The position numbers and the translations under genes are program-made. The notes under the pieces are model-generated. The model had not been told where the DNA came from. It saw only the letters and a program-made list of their open reading frames with translations, and ran no database searches. From Planctomycetaceae bacterium (GTDB lineage: Bacteria > Planctomycetota > Planctomycetia > Planctomycetales > Planctomycetaceae), in assembly GCA_021732845.1 (NCBI GenBank), contig JAKFUF010000013.1:24676-88675 (forward strand): a DNA stretch of 64,000 nt, in the 5' to 3' direction. Position 1 is the first letter of the stretch. Each line of letters begins with the position of its first letter. Shown here one piece after another: positions 18,029 to 27,800 of this stretch.

Positions 18029-19270
18029 ATGCCACCCGACCGCCGCACGCCCGCGCCGTGGCTGGATCGCTGGTCCGACCGTCTGCCGCCGGTGTTCGTG
18101 AAGGAGGTCCGGCAGTCACTCAAGGGGCGGTGGTTTCTGCTCACCTTCGGGATGATGCTATTCGCCGCGTGGCTCATCTGCCTGACCAGCGTGGCCCCCA
18201 TGATCCGTGGCTCGGAATCCCTGAATACGGGGCCGCGCGTGTTCGCTGCCATCTACATCATTCTCAACGTCGCGTTGCTCCTGCCGCTGCCGATGGCGGC
18301 CTTCTTTAGCTGGCATCTGGAACACTCGTATGGGGCCATGGAGAGCCTGCAACTGACGCCGCTGACCTCCACCGCCATCGCCCGCGGAAAACTATCCAGC
18401 ATGGCGCTGCAGATGGGCCTCTATCTGTCGGCCTTGCTGCCGTTCTTGTCGATGACCTACCTGCTGCAGGGCATCAGCATCGTGGACATCGTGGTCCTGG
18501 TCACAATGACCCTCTTCGCCAGCGCCTCGCTGTGTATCTGGGGATCAATGCTCGGGGCACGATCGCGGACACCCCTGTCCGCCTTCCTGTGCTGCCTGGT
18601 TCTCGTGGGATCACAAGTCGTGGCAATTTGGATTTTTGCCGCCATCGGGCTGAGTTTTGTGGAGCCACGGGGCCGGGGCGGCATGATCCTGGTGTCGCCG
18701 GCGTTTGACACGCTCCTTCCTGTCTGCTGTATGTTCCTGCCATGCGCCGCTGTTGGGGGCGTGGGATACGCCCTGCTGATCGATGGGATTCGCCCCAAAC
18801 CGGACTATGGCGGAGCGGGGCAGTATTTTGACGTTCAGCGAATGCTGCTGACGGCGGACAAGTGCGAATTGCTGGTTCTGCACATTCGCCAAAAACTGGC
18901 GGCGCTGCCCGATGATTTCGCCCTGCGGATGAATGCTGGCGTCTTGTCGCCGATGAACGGACCAGACTTTGCGAGTGCCCGCGAACTGGTGGAACAAATT
19001 GAAGCTCTGCTGACGAGGCGAACCATCCATACGATTGCCGCCGCCGTGCCGGCACTCCGCGAATTGCGTTGGGATTTTGACGACCTGATCGTCGCCTGCC
19101 GCTGGCAAATGTTGGTGAAGGGGGCGGTCACACCCAGTTCCGCGCTCCTGCTGACGTGGTCGGGTGATGTTGCGCCCGGTGCGCTCGACCAGGTGCTGAT
19201 CCGCCTGGAAAACTCCAGTCGAAAGCTGAGAACAGCCGCCAACGAACATGTGCCCGGCCTGCGGTCTTGA
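18029..19270 (+). CDS. ABC-2-like multi-pass membrane protein
   Basis: A 413-aa protein. The first ~280 residues contain about six hydrophobic segments (beginning WFLLTFGMMLFAAWLICLT, later LLLPLPMAAFFSWHLEHSYG, LSALLPFLSMTYLLQG, VVLVTMTLFASASLCIWG, then two more). This is the pattern of ABC-2 permeases, with the typical MESLQLTPLTSTAIARGKL cytoplasmic loop. The C-terminal ~130 residues are soluble and helical. No ATPase gene is adjacent, so the transporter would depend on a distant subunit. The start is ATG 18029 (MPPDRRTP) after CAGG, rather than a TTG at 17969. Confidence 0.7.
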   Translation: MPPDRRTPAPWLDRWSDRLPPVFVKEVRQSLKGRWFLLTFGMMLFAAWLICLTSVAPMIRGSESLNTGPRVFAAIYIILNVALLLPLPMAAFFSWHLEHSYGAMESLQLTPLTSTAIARGKLSSMALQMGLYLSALLPFLSMTYLLQGISIVDIVVLVTMTLFASASLCIWGSMLGARSRTPLSAFLCCLVLVGSQVVAIWIFAAIGLSFVEPRGRGGMILVSPAFDTLLPVCCMFLPCAAVGGVGYALLIDGIRPKPDYGGAGQYFDVQRMLLTADKCELLVLHIRQKLAALPDDFALRMNAGVLSPMNGPDFASARELVEQIEALLTRRTIHTIAAAVPALRELRWDFDDLIVACRWQMLVKGAVTPSSALLLTWSGDVAPGALDQVLIRLENSSRKLRTAANEHVPGLRS

Positions 19271-19490
19271 GCAGGACGGCCGAACATCCTCTCCGGTACG
19301 CCAGCACGCGAAATGCAACCTCCGCCAGTTCGATCGACGCAATCGGAACGGCTGGCATAGAGGCGGCGTTCGGTCGCGAAAACGGCGGCAATCTCTTGGG
19401 TGGCGACTTGATTTATGTCGACTTCAGGGCATGTTATCCTGCACCATTCTCTCTCAGACCGCCGGTGCCAACTCGTCGTCCAGGTGCTTC

Positions 19491-20099
19491 ATGGCCAAGC
19501 CACTTGTCCTGCAGTGGGGCGATCGCGACCTCGCGTTCAGCATGAACAAGGTCGATCGCAGCAAGCTCTACGGCTACAAGGAGGTCGAGGCCATTGACGA
19601 CAAGGGTCGTGGCTGCGAGCTGGCGACGCTGGCCGCGGACGGGCATACCGTGGTCGGCCGCGGCGGGACGGCGCTCTGCCAGCTCTCGCCGGACGGCTCG
19701 TGGCGCGACAAGTCCCAACTGCGGCCGGTCGACATTGATGGCCACGAAATTCAAAGCGTGCCGTCGTCGTTCAGCGCTCCCATCAAGCTCCTGGACACGG
19801 TGACCTATGACGAATACCTGCGGCACAACATCCGCTCGGTCTATCAGATGACGGTCGATGCGGATTTGACCGACCTCATCGCGGAGCTGAAGCGGGGGAC
19901 GATTTTTTCCTTCCCCTACAGCTACCGGGGCGGGCTGGAGGCAGACGCCGGCTTCCTGCTGCAGGGAGACGATGGAAATCTGTTCCTGGCTGTCGGGAAC
20001 CCGACCAAGGTTGAGTTTATCGGCCTCCAGCAGGTGGCCGTGATCGAGGAGGAAGAGGAACTTGACGAGACGGAACTCATGGACTTCGACATGATTTAG
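19491..20099 (+). CDS. Conserved hypothetical protein, first gene of the DNA ligase cluster
   Basis: A 202-aa soluble protein, start ATG 19491 (MAKPLVLQWGDRDLAFSMNK). No family recognised. It has two apparent halves: an N-terminal beta-rich part with VDRSKLYGYKEVEAID, and a C-terminal part with FSFPYSYRGGLEADAGFL and VEFIGLQQVAVIEEEEEL ending in an acidic tail. It is followed after 23 bp by the next hypothetical gene, which overlaps an ATP-dependent DNA ligase gene by 4 bp. The three are almost certainly one operon, suggesting a role connected with DNA end joining or repair. That link is inference from context only. Confidence 0.75.
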   Translation: MAKPLVLQWGDRDLAFSMNKVDRSKLYGYKEVEAIDDKGRGCELATLAADGHTVVGRGGTALCQLSPDGSWRDKSQLRPVDIDGHEIQSVPSSFSAPIKLLDTVTYDEYLRHNIRSVYQMTVDADLTDLIAELKRGTIFSFPYSYRGGLEADAGFLLQGDDGNLFLAVGNPTKVEFIGLQQVAVIEEEEELDETELMDFDMI

Positions 20100-20122
20100 C
20101 TCTGTCTTTGCAAGGCGCTTGA

Positions 20123-20869
20123 ATGCCGGAAATCAACATCGCCAACAGCACCGGACGGGACGCCGTTGTCGCGTTGGAAAGCGTCGGGTCTCCGTTCAAA
20201 GTCCGCTGGGTCGACGAGCAGGGCCGGCAAGTCGAGAGCGCGCGGCTTCTCAAGGGGCCGATCGACCGCGATCTCAGCGCGCTTGTGGCTCAATTCGGGG
20301 AGCTGCCCAATGTCGGCAAGGCACTGCTGGAGGGCGACCCCGAGATCGATCTCGAAAACTCGGGGCGGCTGCTGCGCGAAACCTCCCGCGTGTACGTCGA
20401 CGCCAACCGGCAGATTGTCCACAGGGTGCAGTTCTGGGAGATTGTCCGCAACCCGGACGGCACACAGCGCGAGCGGCGTCCGCGCAAGCTGATCGACCCG
20501 AACCTGGCTGGCGACCAGCCGCTGCGCTGGACCGGCGTGTACATCAAGCGTGAACAGGCGTGCCGCAAGTTCGTCTTTTCCAGCAAGGTGCAACTGCACC
20601 ATACCAACGGCCTGACCTACGACTTCCTGTACGGCATGGCCAAGGAGCTGGAGGCGAAGGACTGCCTGATGCTGCTGGGGGCCGGGCCAAAATCCAAAGA
20701 ACCGCTCATCCTGCGTCGCGGCGGCTCCCCCTACCGCGGCTTCCTCGAAGGTCGGACGCAGGGCGACAAATACCTGCTCGTCCTGCATTTCTCCGATCTC
20801 GAATTGAAAGCGCCCGCCGTGGTCGAAGCCACTGCCCCATCAGCCAGTTCCGCGGAGGCCGCCCAATGA
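20123..20869 (+). CDS. Conserved hypothetical protein, second gene of the DNA ligase cluster
   Basis: A 248-aa soluble protein of unknown family. The middle contains HRVQFWEIVRNPDGTQRERR, the next block WTGVYIKREQACRKFVFSSK, and the C-terminal block KDCLMLLGAGPKSKEPLILR then YRGFLEGRTQGDKYLLVLHF. It ends in an Ala/Ser-rich tail. Charged beta-rich sequence without signal peptide or membrane segments suggests a cytoplasmic factor. Its stop codon overlaps the ligase start (ATGA at 20866-20869), implying translational coupling and perhaps equal stoichiometry with the ligase. Confidence 0.78.
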   Translation: MPEINIANSTGRDAVVALESVGSPFKVRWVDEQGRQVESARLLKGPIDRDLSALVAQFGELPNVGKALLEGDPEIDLENSGRLLRETSRVYVDANRQIVHRVQFWEIVRNPDGTQRERRPRKLIDPNLAGDQPLRWTGVYIKREQACRKFVFSSKVQLHHTNGLTYDFLYGMAKELEAKDCLMLLGAGPKSKEPLILRRGGSPYRGFLEGRTQGDKYLLVLHFSDLELKAPAVVEATAPSASSAEAAQ

Positions 20870-22896
20870 GCGCCCTGCTCGACAAGTCACGCGTTGAAAT
20901 CAAGCTGGGGCAATACGGCGTGGCTTCGTCCACCGCCCTGTCCGACCCCTCCATTCTGGGACGCGTGCAGGACTACCGCCGCAAGGCGAGCGCGCGGATG
21001 CAGCCGCTTGACCGCGACGACGTTTCGAAGCGGATCCCGGCCGCGGAATACCATGTCAGCCGCAAGGTCGACGGGGAGTTCACCGTCCTGGTGTTTCGCG
21101 ACGGCGAAGTGTTCGCGATCAACCCCGGCGGCACCGTGCGTGTCGGAATTCCCTGGCTGGAAGAGGCCGCCAAGCTGCTGGGCGCCGCGAACGTCAAAGA
21201 AGCCCAGATTGCCGGTGAACTGTACGTGGCGCGCGACGACCGGCGGCCGCGTGTGCATGATGTCACCACTGTCGCGCGGCAGCCACAGTCGGCGGCCGAA
21301 GTCGGGCAGTTGCGGTTCGCGGCATTCGACATTGTCTCCTTGAATGGCGATGCTTCACCGAAACCGTTCGTCGAGGTCTGGAAGACGATCGAAAAGCTGT
21401 TCGGGAAGGGACGCTTCGTTCATCCGGTCGAAGCCAAGTTTGTGCCCGACATCGAAGGCATCGCGAGACTGTTCGAGCAGTGGGTGGTCAAGGAAGACGC
21501 CGAGGGTCTGGTCGTCCGCAACGACGCGGCGGGCACCTTCAAGATCAAGCCACGGCATACGCTGGATGCCGCGGTGATCGGGTTCACGGAATCGGAGGGT
21601 GACCGTCAGGGGATGATGCACGACCTGCTGCTGGCGGTCATGCGACCGGAGGGCACGCTGCAGGTGCTGAGCCGGGTGGGGGGTGGCTTCGCCGAGGAGC
21701 AGCGCCGCACGATGCTGTGCGACCTCAAGGACATGGTGGTTGACAGCGAATATGCCGAGGTCAACGGCGACCACGTGGCTTATCAGATGGTGCGGCCGGA
21801 CTGGGTCGTGGAGATCAGTTGCCTCGACCTGATTTCCCAGACGACGCGCGGAGGAACCATCGACCGCATGGTGCTCGATTATCACGCCAATGGCTCGAAC
21901 AGTTATAAGGTCGTCACCAGGCTGCCCCTGGCCACGGTCATTTCGCCACAGTTCATTCGTCGCCGGGAAGACAAGACCGCCACGCCGCAGCACATCCGCA
22001 TTGCCCAGGTGACCGACATCGTCGAGGTCCCGGGCATGGACAAGGACTCCCGGCAGATGACGCTGCCTGTCAGCCAAATCCTGAAGCGCGAGGTCTTCAC
22101 GAAAGACCTCAAAGGCCAGACGATGATCCGCAAGTTTCTGCTGTGGAAGACAAACAAGGAAACCGCGAGCGACGAATTCCCCGCGTACGTCGCGCACTAC
22201 ACCGATTTCAGTCCCAACCGCAAGGACGCCCTCGCCCGCGAGATCCGCGTCTCGAGTTCCAGCGAACAGATTGAAACGCTGTTTGAAGGGTTCAAAGAAG
22301 CCAACATCAAGGCGGGTTGGCAGCGGATCACGGTGGGTACGGCTTCGGCATCCACGGTGGCCCCCGTTGTGGCTGCCCCCTCAGCGGCTGCCCCCTCAGC
22401 GGCTGCCCCCGCAGTGGCTGCCGCTGCCGTGGCGGCACCAATTGTGAACACTCCTGTGGAAGCGGTTGTTCCTGCGGCACCAGCCAAGAAGAGCCGCGCC
22501 AAAAAGGCGGCTGCCGCCGTCGAAGCCGTCGCCCCCGTCGCTGCGGAGCCAGTTGCCGCTGTCGTGAACACTCCTGTGGAAGCGCTTGTCCCTGCCGCAC
22601 CAGCCAAGAAGAGCCGCGCCAAGAAGGCGGCGGCGGCCGTCGAAGCCGTCGCCCCCGTCGCTGCGGAGCCAGTTGCCGCTGTCGTGAACACTCCTGTGGA
22701 AGCGCTTGTCCCTGCGGCACCAGCCAAGAAGAGCCGCGCCAAGAAGGCGGCGGCGGCCGTCGAAGCCGTCGCCCCTGTCGCTGCGGAGCCAGTTGCCGCC
22801 GTCGTCGCTGATGTCTCCAGCCTTCCCGTGGCAACCGATTCGACGATGGCCGCTTCGGAACGAAAGAAAAGAGCATCAAGGAAAAAGTCCGGCTGA
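20866..22896 (+). CDS. ATP-dependent DNA ligase with Lys/Ala/Pro-rich H1-like repeat tail
   Basis: A 676-aa protein. The nucleotidyltransferase domain (about 60-240) has the AMP-accepting lysine in SRKVDGEF (K67), IAGELYVARDD, AEGLVVRND (about 210) and KIKPRHTLDAAVIGF (about 226). The OB-fold follows, with RPDWVVEISCLDL and FIRRREDKTATP (about 362-372). These are motifs I, IIIa, IV, V and the C-terminal R-x-D-K region of ATP-dependent ligases, so the catalytic core is complete: it should seal nicks using ATP. From about residue 490 the tail is low complexity, including three 40-residue repeats containing PAAPAKKSRAKKAAAAVEAV, like a histone-H1-type DNA-binding tail. ATG 20866 overlaps the previous stop. 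Confidence 0.85.
   Translation: MSALLDKSRVEIKLGQYGVASSTALSDPSILGRVQDYRRKASARMQPLDRDDVSKRIPAAEYHVSRKVDGEFTVLVFRDGEVFAINPGGTVRVGIPWLEEAAKLLGAANVKEAQIAGELYVARDDRRPRVHDVTTVARQPQSAAEVGQLRFAAFDIVSLNGDASPKPFVEVWKTIEKLFGKGRFVHPVEAKFVPDIEGIARLFEQWVVKEDAEGLVVRNDAAGTFKIKPRHTLDAAVIGFTESEGDRQGMMHDLLLAVMRPEGTLQVLSRVGGGFAEEQRRTMLCDLKDMVVDSEYAEVNGDHVAYQMVRPDWVVEISCLDLISQTTRGGTIDRMVLDYHANGSNSYKVVTRLPLATVISPQFIRRREDKTATPQHIRIAQVTDIVEVPGMDKDSRQMTLPVSQILKREVFTKDLKGQTMIRKFLLWKTNKETASDEFPAYVAHYTDFSPNRKDALAREIRVSSSSEQIETLFEGFKEANIKAGWQRITVGTASASTVAPVVAAPSAAAPSAAAPAVAAAAVAAPIVNTPVEAVVPAAPAKKSRAKKAAAAVEAVAPVAAEPVAAVVNTPVEALVPAAPAKKSRAKKAAAAVEAVAPVAAEPVAAVVNTPVEALVPAAPAKKSRAKKAAAAVEAVAPVAAEPVAAVVADVSSLPVATDSTMAASERKKRASRKKSG
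22372..22416 (+). repeat. 15-bp tandem repeat in the ligase tail
   Basis: Three in-frame tandem copies of a 15-bp unit (GCTGCCCCCTCAGCG-like) encode AAPSA units at the start of the ligase's low-complexity tail. The last copy is diverged. Confidence 0.6.
22441..22800 (+). repeat. Three tandem 120-bp repeats in the ligase gene
   Basis: Units 22441-22560, 22561-22680 and 22681-22800 are near-identical, each coding 40 residues (VNTPVEALVPAAPAKKSRAK, then KAAAAVEAVAPVAAEPVAAV). The second and third differ at only a few bases; the first is slightly more diverged. The length is a multiple of three, so copy-number change would alter tail length without frameshift. Confidence 0.95.
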
Positions 22897-22935
22897 CGAT
22901 TGTCGCTCGACCAAGGATCGTGCCTCGGTCGGGTC

Positions 22936-24075
22936 ATGCCTGCCGCGTTTGAAAGTCAGGCCGTGAGCATCAGTCAGAACCCCGTTGGAGAGGCCAGGCC
23001 CTTGAAGGGGCAGCGCGTCTGCGTCACGGGGACTTTGGCCGCGATGTCTCATTCCGAGTTTGGCACCCTCGTGGCGGAGTGCGGGGGGCGGTTCCGGCAG
23101 CACCCCGTCAAGCGGCAGTGCCTGTTGGTCATCGGGGCGAATGGCTGGCCCGCCCATCGGGATGGCTCGGCCTCGACGGTGTTTAAACGCGCGAGGAACC
23201 TTAAAGACAGCGGTTTTCCGATTGAGTTTCTGTCCGAGGAGGAGTTTTTTCGGCGGATTGGACTGGTCGACCGCGAGGAATCGCTCCGCGGGCGGTTTAC
23301 CATTTCGGAACTGTCGCACTTGCTGGGGGTGACAGCGGCCAGCCTCAGACGCTGGACGCGTCTGGGACTGATCCAACCGGTGGAGACGATCCACCGGTTC
23401 TCGTACTTCACGTTCGCCGAAGTCGCCAGCGCCCGCCGGTTGTGCGAACTGGTGTCGGCCGGCGCCTCGCCCGCGCGCATCAGGCAGGGCCTGGAACAAT
23501 TCCGGGCGTGGCTGCCGGCCGCCGACGTCTCGTTCGCACAACTGTCTTTGGTGGAGCGCAGCGGCCAGATCCTGATGCGGCTGAGGGGCGCGCTCGTCGC
23601 GCCCAGCGGCCAACGGCACTTTGATTTTGAGACGCTCGACGCCGACGAACCTGGACCGCTTGTGTTTCAGACGAGCGTGGACCCCGCGCTCGGTCCCTTT
23701 GACAGCCTGTTCGACCAGGCGCTGTCGCTGGAGGACCGCGGGCGGTTCACGGAAGCGGCCGACGCCTATCGGCAGGCGAGTCGCTTGTCGCCCAAAGATC
23801 CGGCGGTGCATTTCAACCTCGGAAATGTGCTGTACCAAATGGGCAGACTGGTCGAATCGCTGGACAGTTATCGACAAGCCCTGCGGTTTGATCCGGAGTA
23901 CGCGGAAGCCTGGAACAACCTTGGAAATGTCTTGTGGCAGACCGGTGTGCTGAGCGGTGCCCTGCAGGCTTTTGACAAGGCCCTGGCCCTGGTGCCGAAC
24001 TACGCCGACGCCAGACACAATCTTGAAGTCCTGCGGGGCAAGCTCGCCGCCGCCCCCTTGGAAGTCGTCTCCTGA
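22936..24075 (+). CDS. BRCT-MerR-TPR fusion protein
   Basis: A 379-aa three-domain protein. Residues about 20-110 form a BRCT-like domain (LKGQRVCVTGTLAAMSHSEF, then VAECGGRFRQHPVKRQCLLV). Residues about 120-190 are a MerR-type helix-turn-helix (FTISELSHLLGVTAASLRRW, TRLGLIQPVETIHRFSYFTF). Residues about 255-365 hold at least three TPR units (AADAYRQASRLSPKDPAVHF, YQMGRLVESLDSYRQALRFD, WQTGVLSGALQAFDKALALV). BRCT with DNA-binding and protein-scaffold domains fits a damage- or chromatin-linked regulator, in keeping with the ligase immediately upstream (40 bp). ATG 22936 is preferred to a TTG at 22900. Confidence 0.82.
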   Translation: MPAAFESQAVSISQNPVGEARPLKGQRVCVTGTLAAMSHSEFGTLVAECGGRFRQHPVKRQCLLVIGANGWPAHRDGSASTVFKRARNLKDSGFPIEFLSEEEFFRRIGLVDREESLRGRFTISELSHLLGVTAASLRRWTRLGLIQPVETIHRFSYFTFAEVASARRLCELVSAGASPARIRQGLEQFRAWLPAADVSFAQLSLVERSGQILMRLRGALVAPSGQRHFDFETLDADEPGPLVFQTSVDPALGPFDSLFDQALSLEDRGRFTEAADAYRQASRLSPKDPAVHFNLGNVLYQMGRLVESLDSYRQALRFDPEYAEAWNNLGNVLWQTGVLSGALQAFDKALALVPNYADARHNLEVLRGKLAAAPLEVVS

Positions 24076-24091
24076 CACTCGGAACCCACTC

Positions 24092-24682
24092 ATGTACTAC
24101 GAACGACTCTCCATCGAGCCGACGGACGACGGCTGGATTCGCTTCAGTTGCCCCGACCGGCTGTGGGCTGGAGAGTCGGCCAACTCGCTGTTGCAACCAA
24201 AGCGTGGCTTCGACCTCGACTCGATTCTGACTGCGGTTTTTGCGACGGGCTGGACCGAACTGCGCGACGGTCAGTGGAGAATCCTCAGTTCTCAAAACTG
24301 TCGAGATCTGGTCTGTTTGCTCGATGAAATGCTGGAGTACTTCGACGGCCCTCAGCAACCTCATCCGGAGGTGTTGCAGATCCAGGAGCAGGTCGATGCG
24401 CTGCTTGCTGACGACCCGCACGCAGGTGCGGCGTTCAACCTGACGCTTTGGCACTATGCCAGACTGGACCTGCTGCTTCGTGAGAACCTGGCGGACGCCG
24501 CCCGTTCGCTGGATGGCATCTGGGTGCGGGAAGATCACTTGCTCGACGTTCGTGGCGTTCGCACCAGCACGATTCGCAAGTTTTGCCAGGATGCCCAACT
24601 GGCGGATGTCTTCACCCGACGCATGGCCCCCAGCGCCCGCACGCAAGCCATCGTCGCAGAGCGCGGGAAAAGCGCCGGGTAG
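24092..24682 (+). CDS. Conserved hypothetical protein at the end of the ligase cluster
   Basis: A 196-aa soluble protein, start ATG 24092 (MYYERLSIEPTDDGW), 17 bp after the BRCT-MerR-TPR stop. Features: FSCPDRLWAGESANSLLQPK, an acidic central helix region (LVCLLDEMLEYFDGPQQPHP) and a C-terminal VREDHLLDVRGVRTSTIRKF. No signal peptide, membrane helices or recognised domain. Tight spacing places it in the ligase cluster operon. Confidence 0.7.
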   Translation: MYYERLSIEPTDDGWIRFSCPDRLWAGESANSLLQPKRGFDLDSILTAVFATGWTELRDGQWRILSSQNCRDLVCLLDEMLEYFDGPQQPHPEVLQIQEQVDALLADDPHAGAAFNLTLWHYARLDLLLRENLADAARSLDGIWVREDHLLDVRGVRTSTIRKFCQDAQLADVFTRRMAPSARTQAIVAERGKSAG

Positions 24683-24749
24683 CAACAAAAGCCATCCCCA
24701 CGCGAAATCCGCCAAGGATCCTGGTGAGCCCGGGAGCCGCTGAGATGCT

Positions 24750-24782
24750 CATTCGCGTCAATTTGCGTACATTCGCGGTTCA
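24750..24782. repeat. ATTCGCG-type repeat arm
   Basis: CATTCGCGTCAATTTGCG followed by TACATTCGCGGTT, lying in the 127-bp gap between convergent genes. Its words match the left arm of the inverted repeat at 39670-39769; no clear second arm is present here. Confidence 0.4.
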
Positions 24783-24809
24783 AACCTTCAGTCTATCCCT
24801 GTTCGCTGG

Positions 24810-27800
24810 TCACGGTGTGGTTTCCCCCAACGCCGTATCTGCTTTCGCCGGCCGCGCCAGCACGCGCCAGAAATCCGCGGCGTTCTGTGTTCGCGTCTGA
24901 TACTTCTTCAAATAAGCCCGGTGCTTTTCAGTGTTCGGGTACTGTTCATCAGCGCGGTACGGGTATCCGCTCATCGCCTGGAAAGGCAGAGGTTCCACAT
25001 CCTGGCTGTGGACCACGTTCAAGTCGCAGTCCTTGTCCCAGCCGCTGTTGTAGAGGAGAAAATCGCGCTTCCAACCGGGGGGCGGTGGGACGGCGGGCGG
25101 TGCGAATTCCAGCGTCAATTCATCGCCGGCCCCAAAGATCACCAGGCAGTCGTCTTCGTCCTGCACCAATTCCGTGACATCCCCAAACCGGGTGAACATG
25201 CCGCGCATTGTCGGCCACTTCATTTCGGTGGTCACCTCGTCATAGGCATAACGGTGCGGGCCAAAGTTCTCGGGGTAGCGGATGGCGGAATACCCCCGGT
25301 AATGCAGGTCGGCCTTGGCAAGCGGCAGATGGGTGAGCTGCACCTCGGCTGGCTGCTCATCCACCGTGAAGTTCACGGCATCCCAATAAATCTCCATGTT
25401 GGTCATGATCCGCACGCGGTAGTCCTTCGCGGGGAACAGACCGGTCAGGTCCACGGCGATTGTCTTCGTCTTGCCACCAGGAAAACCCATGAACGGGCGG
25501 ACCTCCTGCCAGTCGCCCCGCGCGTCGGGCACCCACAGGGATGGCGGTTTCATCACCGGAGCGTGGCTCTCCTGCGTCAGGTTGATGTTCAGTGAGGTGG
25601 GGATCGGAAACATCCAGCCAGTCAGGAACAGCGTGATCGCCTTGGGATCCTCCAAGTTGCCGAGATCCAGCTCGAGGAAGTGGTCTTCGACCACCCCCTG
25701 CCCTTCCCAACTCTTGAACCCCCGCAGGTAACGCTCGTCCTCATCGCGCAGAGTAGGAAGCACATCATTTCCGAACTTGTCGCGCGCGGCGACAGGAACG
25801 TGCGGGGTCTTGCGCGTATGGACCTTGAACGCCGCCAGTTCGCCTGAGCCCACCTTTTCATTGGACACAATATTGACGTCGGCGGGATGATCGACGGCAA
25901 TCAACTCGGTGCGGTCGAGATAGGTCGCCTCCCACAGCTCCTCGGTCATCTGCATCGAATACCGGCCGTCTTTCAACGCCAGTTGCGAGCCCGGAATCAG
26001 CAGATACTCCCACGCCCGTGGCTTGGCAAAAATCCCGTCGGCAAACTGCAACCCGAGCGGCGCAGCCCAGCAGGCGTCGGTGCAGAATTCGTACTTTTCC
26101 CCAGTCCAGGTATACAGGTAAGGGCACGAGCCCTTGGGGTCGTGAATGCGGCAGATGGTCTGGTTGCTGCCGGGCATCACCGCGGGCTGTGGGATGCCGT
26201 TCGTCCAGACAATGCGGGCAGCCTCGGCCTCACGCTCGCCCATGCCGAAGTGCGTGATCTGCCCGGTGACAAGCTGGGCCTGATACTTCACGCCGCTCTG
26301 AACTTCGATCAGGCTGCCGATCCCCAGATGATTGACATCGCCCCCCTGCTTGTCCTCGGTCTCGCCCTGGGCGCGGATGGCGAGCCACTTGTTTTCGTTG
26401 CCGCCCCGGTTCTGGGCACCGAACAAGCCTTTCGACGAACGGCCGATCAGGTCCAGATCGCCGTCGTTGTCGATGTCCGCCGCAGACACAGCCTGGAGGT
26501 TCTCCTGCGAATTCCAGAGCGATGGCAGAATCTCGAAGCGGTTTCCCGAGCGACCGCGCCAGATCGTTCCCACCCGCTTCTCGGTGGCCGGACCGACTTC
26601 GGACCAGGCAACAAAATCCAAGCGCCCATCGTTGTCGTAATCCCACAACCGTCCCTGCGAATACGGCGTGAACGTCACGACCGTCGACCTCAGTGGCTCA
26701 GGCGCGTTGGCCGGCACCGTGCGCGTCGTCACCAACCGTACCGCGTCCGGGCAAAAGCCCAAGAGATCCCATGACAGGTTGCCGTCCACATCCAGCAGTT
26801 GCAGACAGGTGGCGCTGTGCAGATCGTTCAACGGCCCAGTGAACGGAACCCAGCGCAGGCCGCCGTGCCGCAGGTTCTCCAGCCAACCAATCTGGCCGCC
26901 ACCCACGGCCACGATGTCCAAGTCGACATCGCGGTCCCAGTCGACCGCCAGCAGTGACACCGGTTTGAAGTCCTTCGGCGGCATCGCAGACCGGGCGCTG
27001 ATGTCGACATATTGGGGTGCTGATCCGGTGGCGGTCTTGCCCACATCCGCCCAGACGGCCATTCCGTCCGCCGTCGACAACACCAGATCCAGATCGCCGT
27101 CGTGATCGACATCGGCGAGGACCGCTGTCTCTATTCCCCGCAAGGCCTTGAATGCGGGGCTCTGTTCCACCGGCTTCAGCGTCCGTTTGCCATCGGCAAG
27201 TTCATTCCAAAACACCTGCAGGCCAGAGTCGCCATACACCACGACATCCACATCCCCCACCTGGCAGTTGCCGGTCCGGACCTTGGTCACCTCCGGGCCG
27301 GCCGGCGCTGCGGCAGCGCCGGGAACCTTGTTGTCACGATCGAGGTCCGCGACCAGCAGCCCGCGGGCACCGGGCAGAGTCCCGACCTCGCAGAGCTTCG
27401 ACCATGTCCCCTTGCCGTCGATGGCCAGGGCGTGGACCACAAGCTGCGACTTGGAGACCGCAATCAGGTCTGGCGTGCCGTTCTGATCGAAGTCGGACAG
27501 GTTGAGAGCCACGACGGGCGCCTCTGCCGCTTCGGCCGGCCCAGGCCGGTCCGCAAAGGTGACTGGAATCGGTTGCGGCTCTGGCTGTCCGGCAAACAGA
27601 TCCGCCGCGCAAGTGGCCGGCAGGAACTCATGCACCACATAAGCCAGCGGATGCCGGCGCAACCGGCGCAGGTCGCTTTGCGCCCATTCCTGCGGCTTCG
27701 TCAAAAAGCCCACGCGGCTCACGGCCCCCAGCACACCCTGCCAGTCGCCAGCCTTCAACTTCACTTCCGCCTCGCCCAGATACTTTTCGACATCGTTGCC

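Noticed and set aside
22441..22800. Could the three 120-bp repeats be a CRISPR-like array?
   Set aside because: They are contiguous, lack unique spacers and are in frame in a protein tail.
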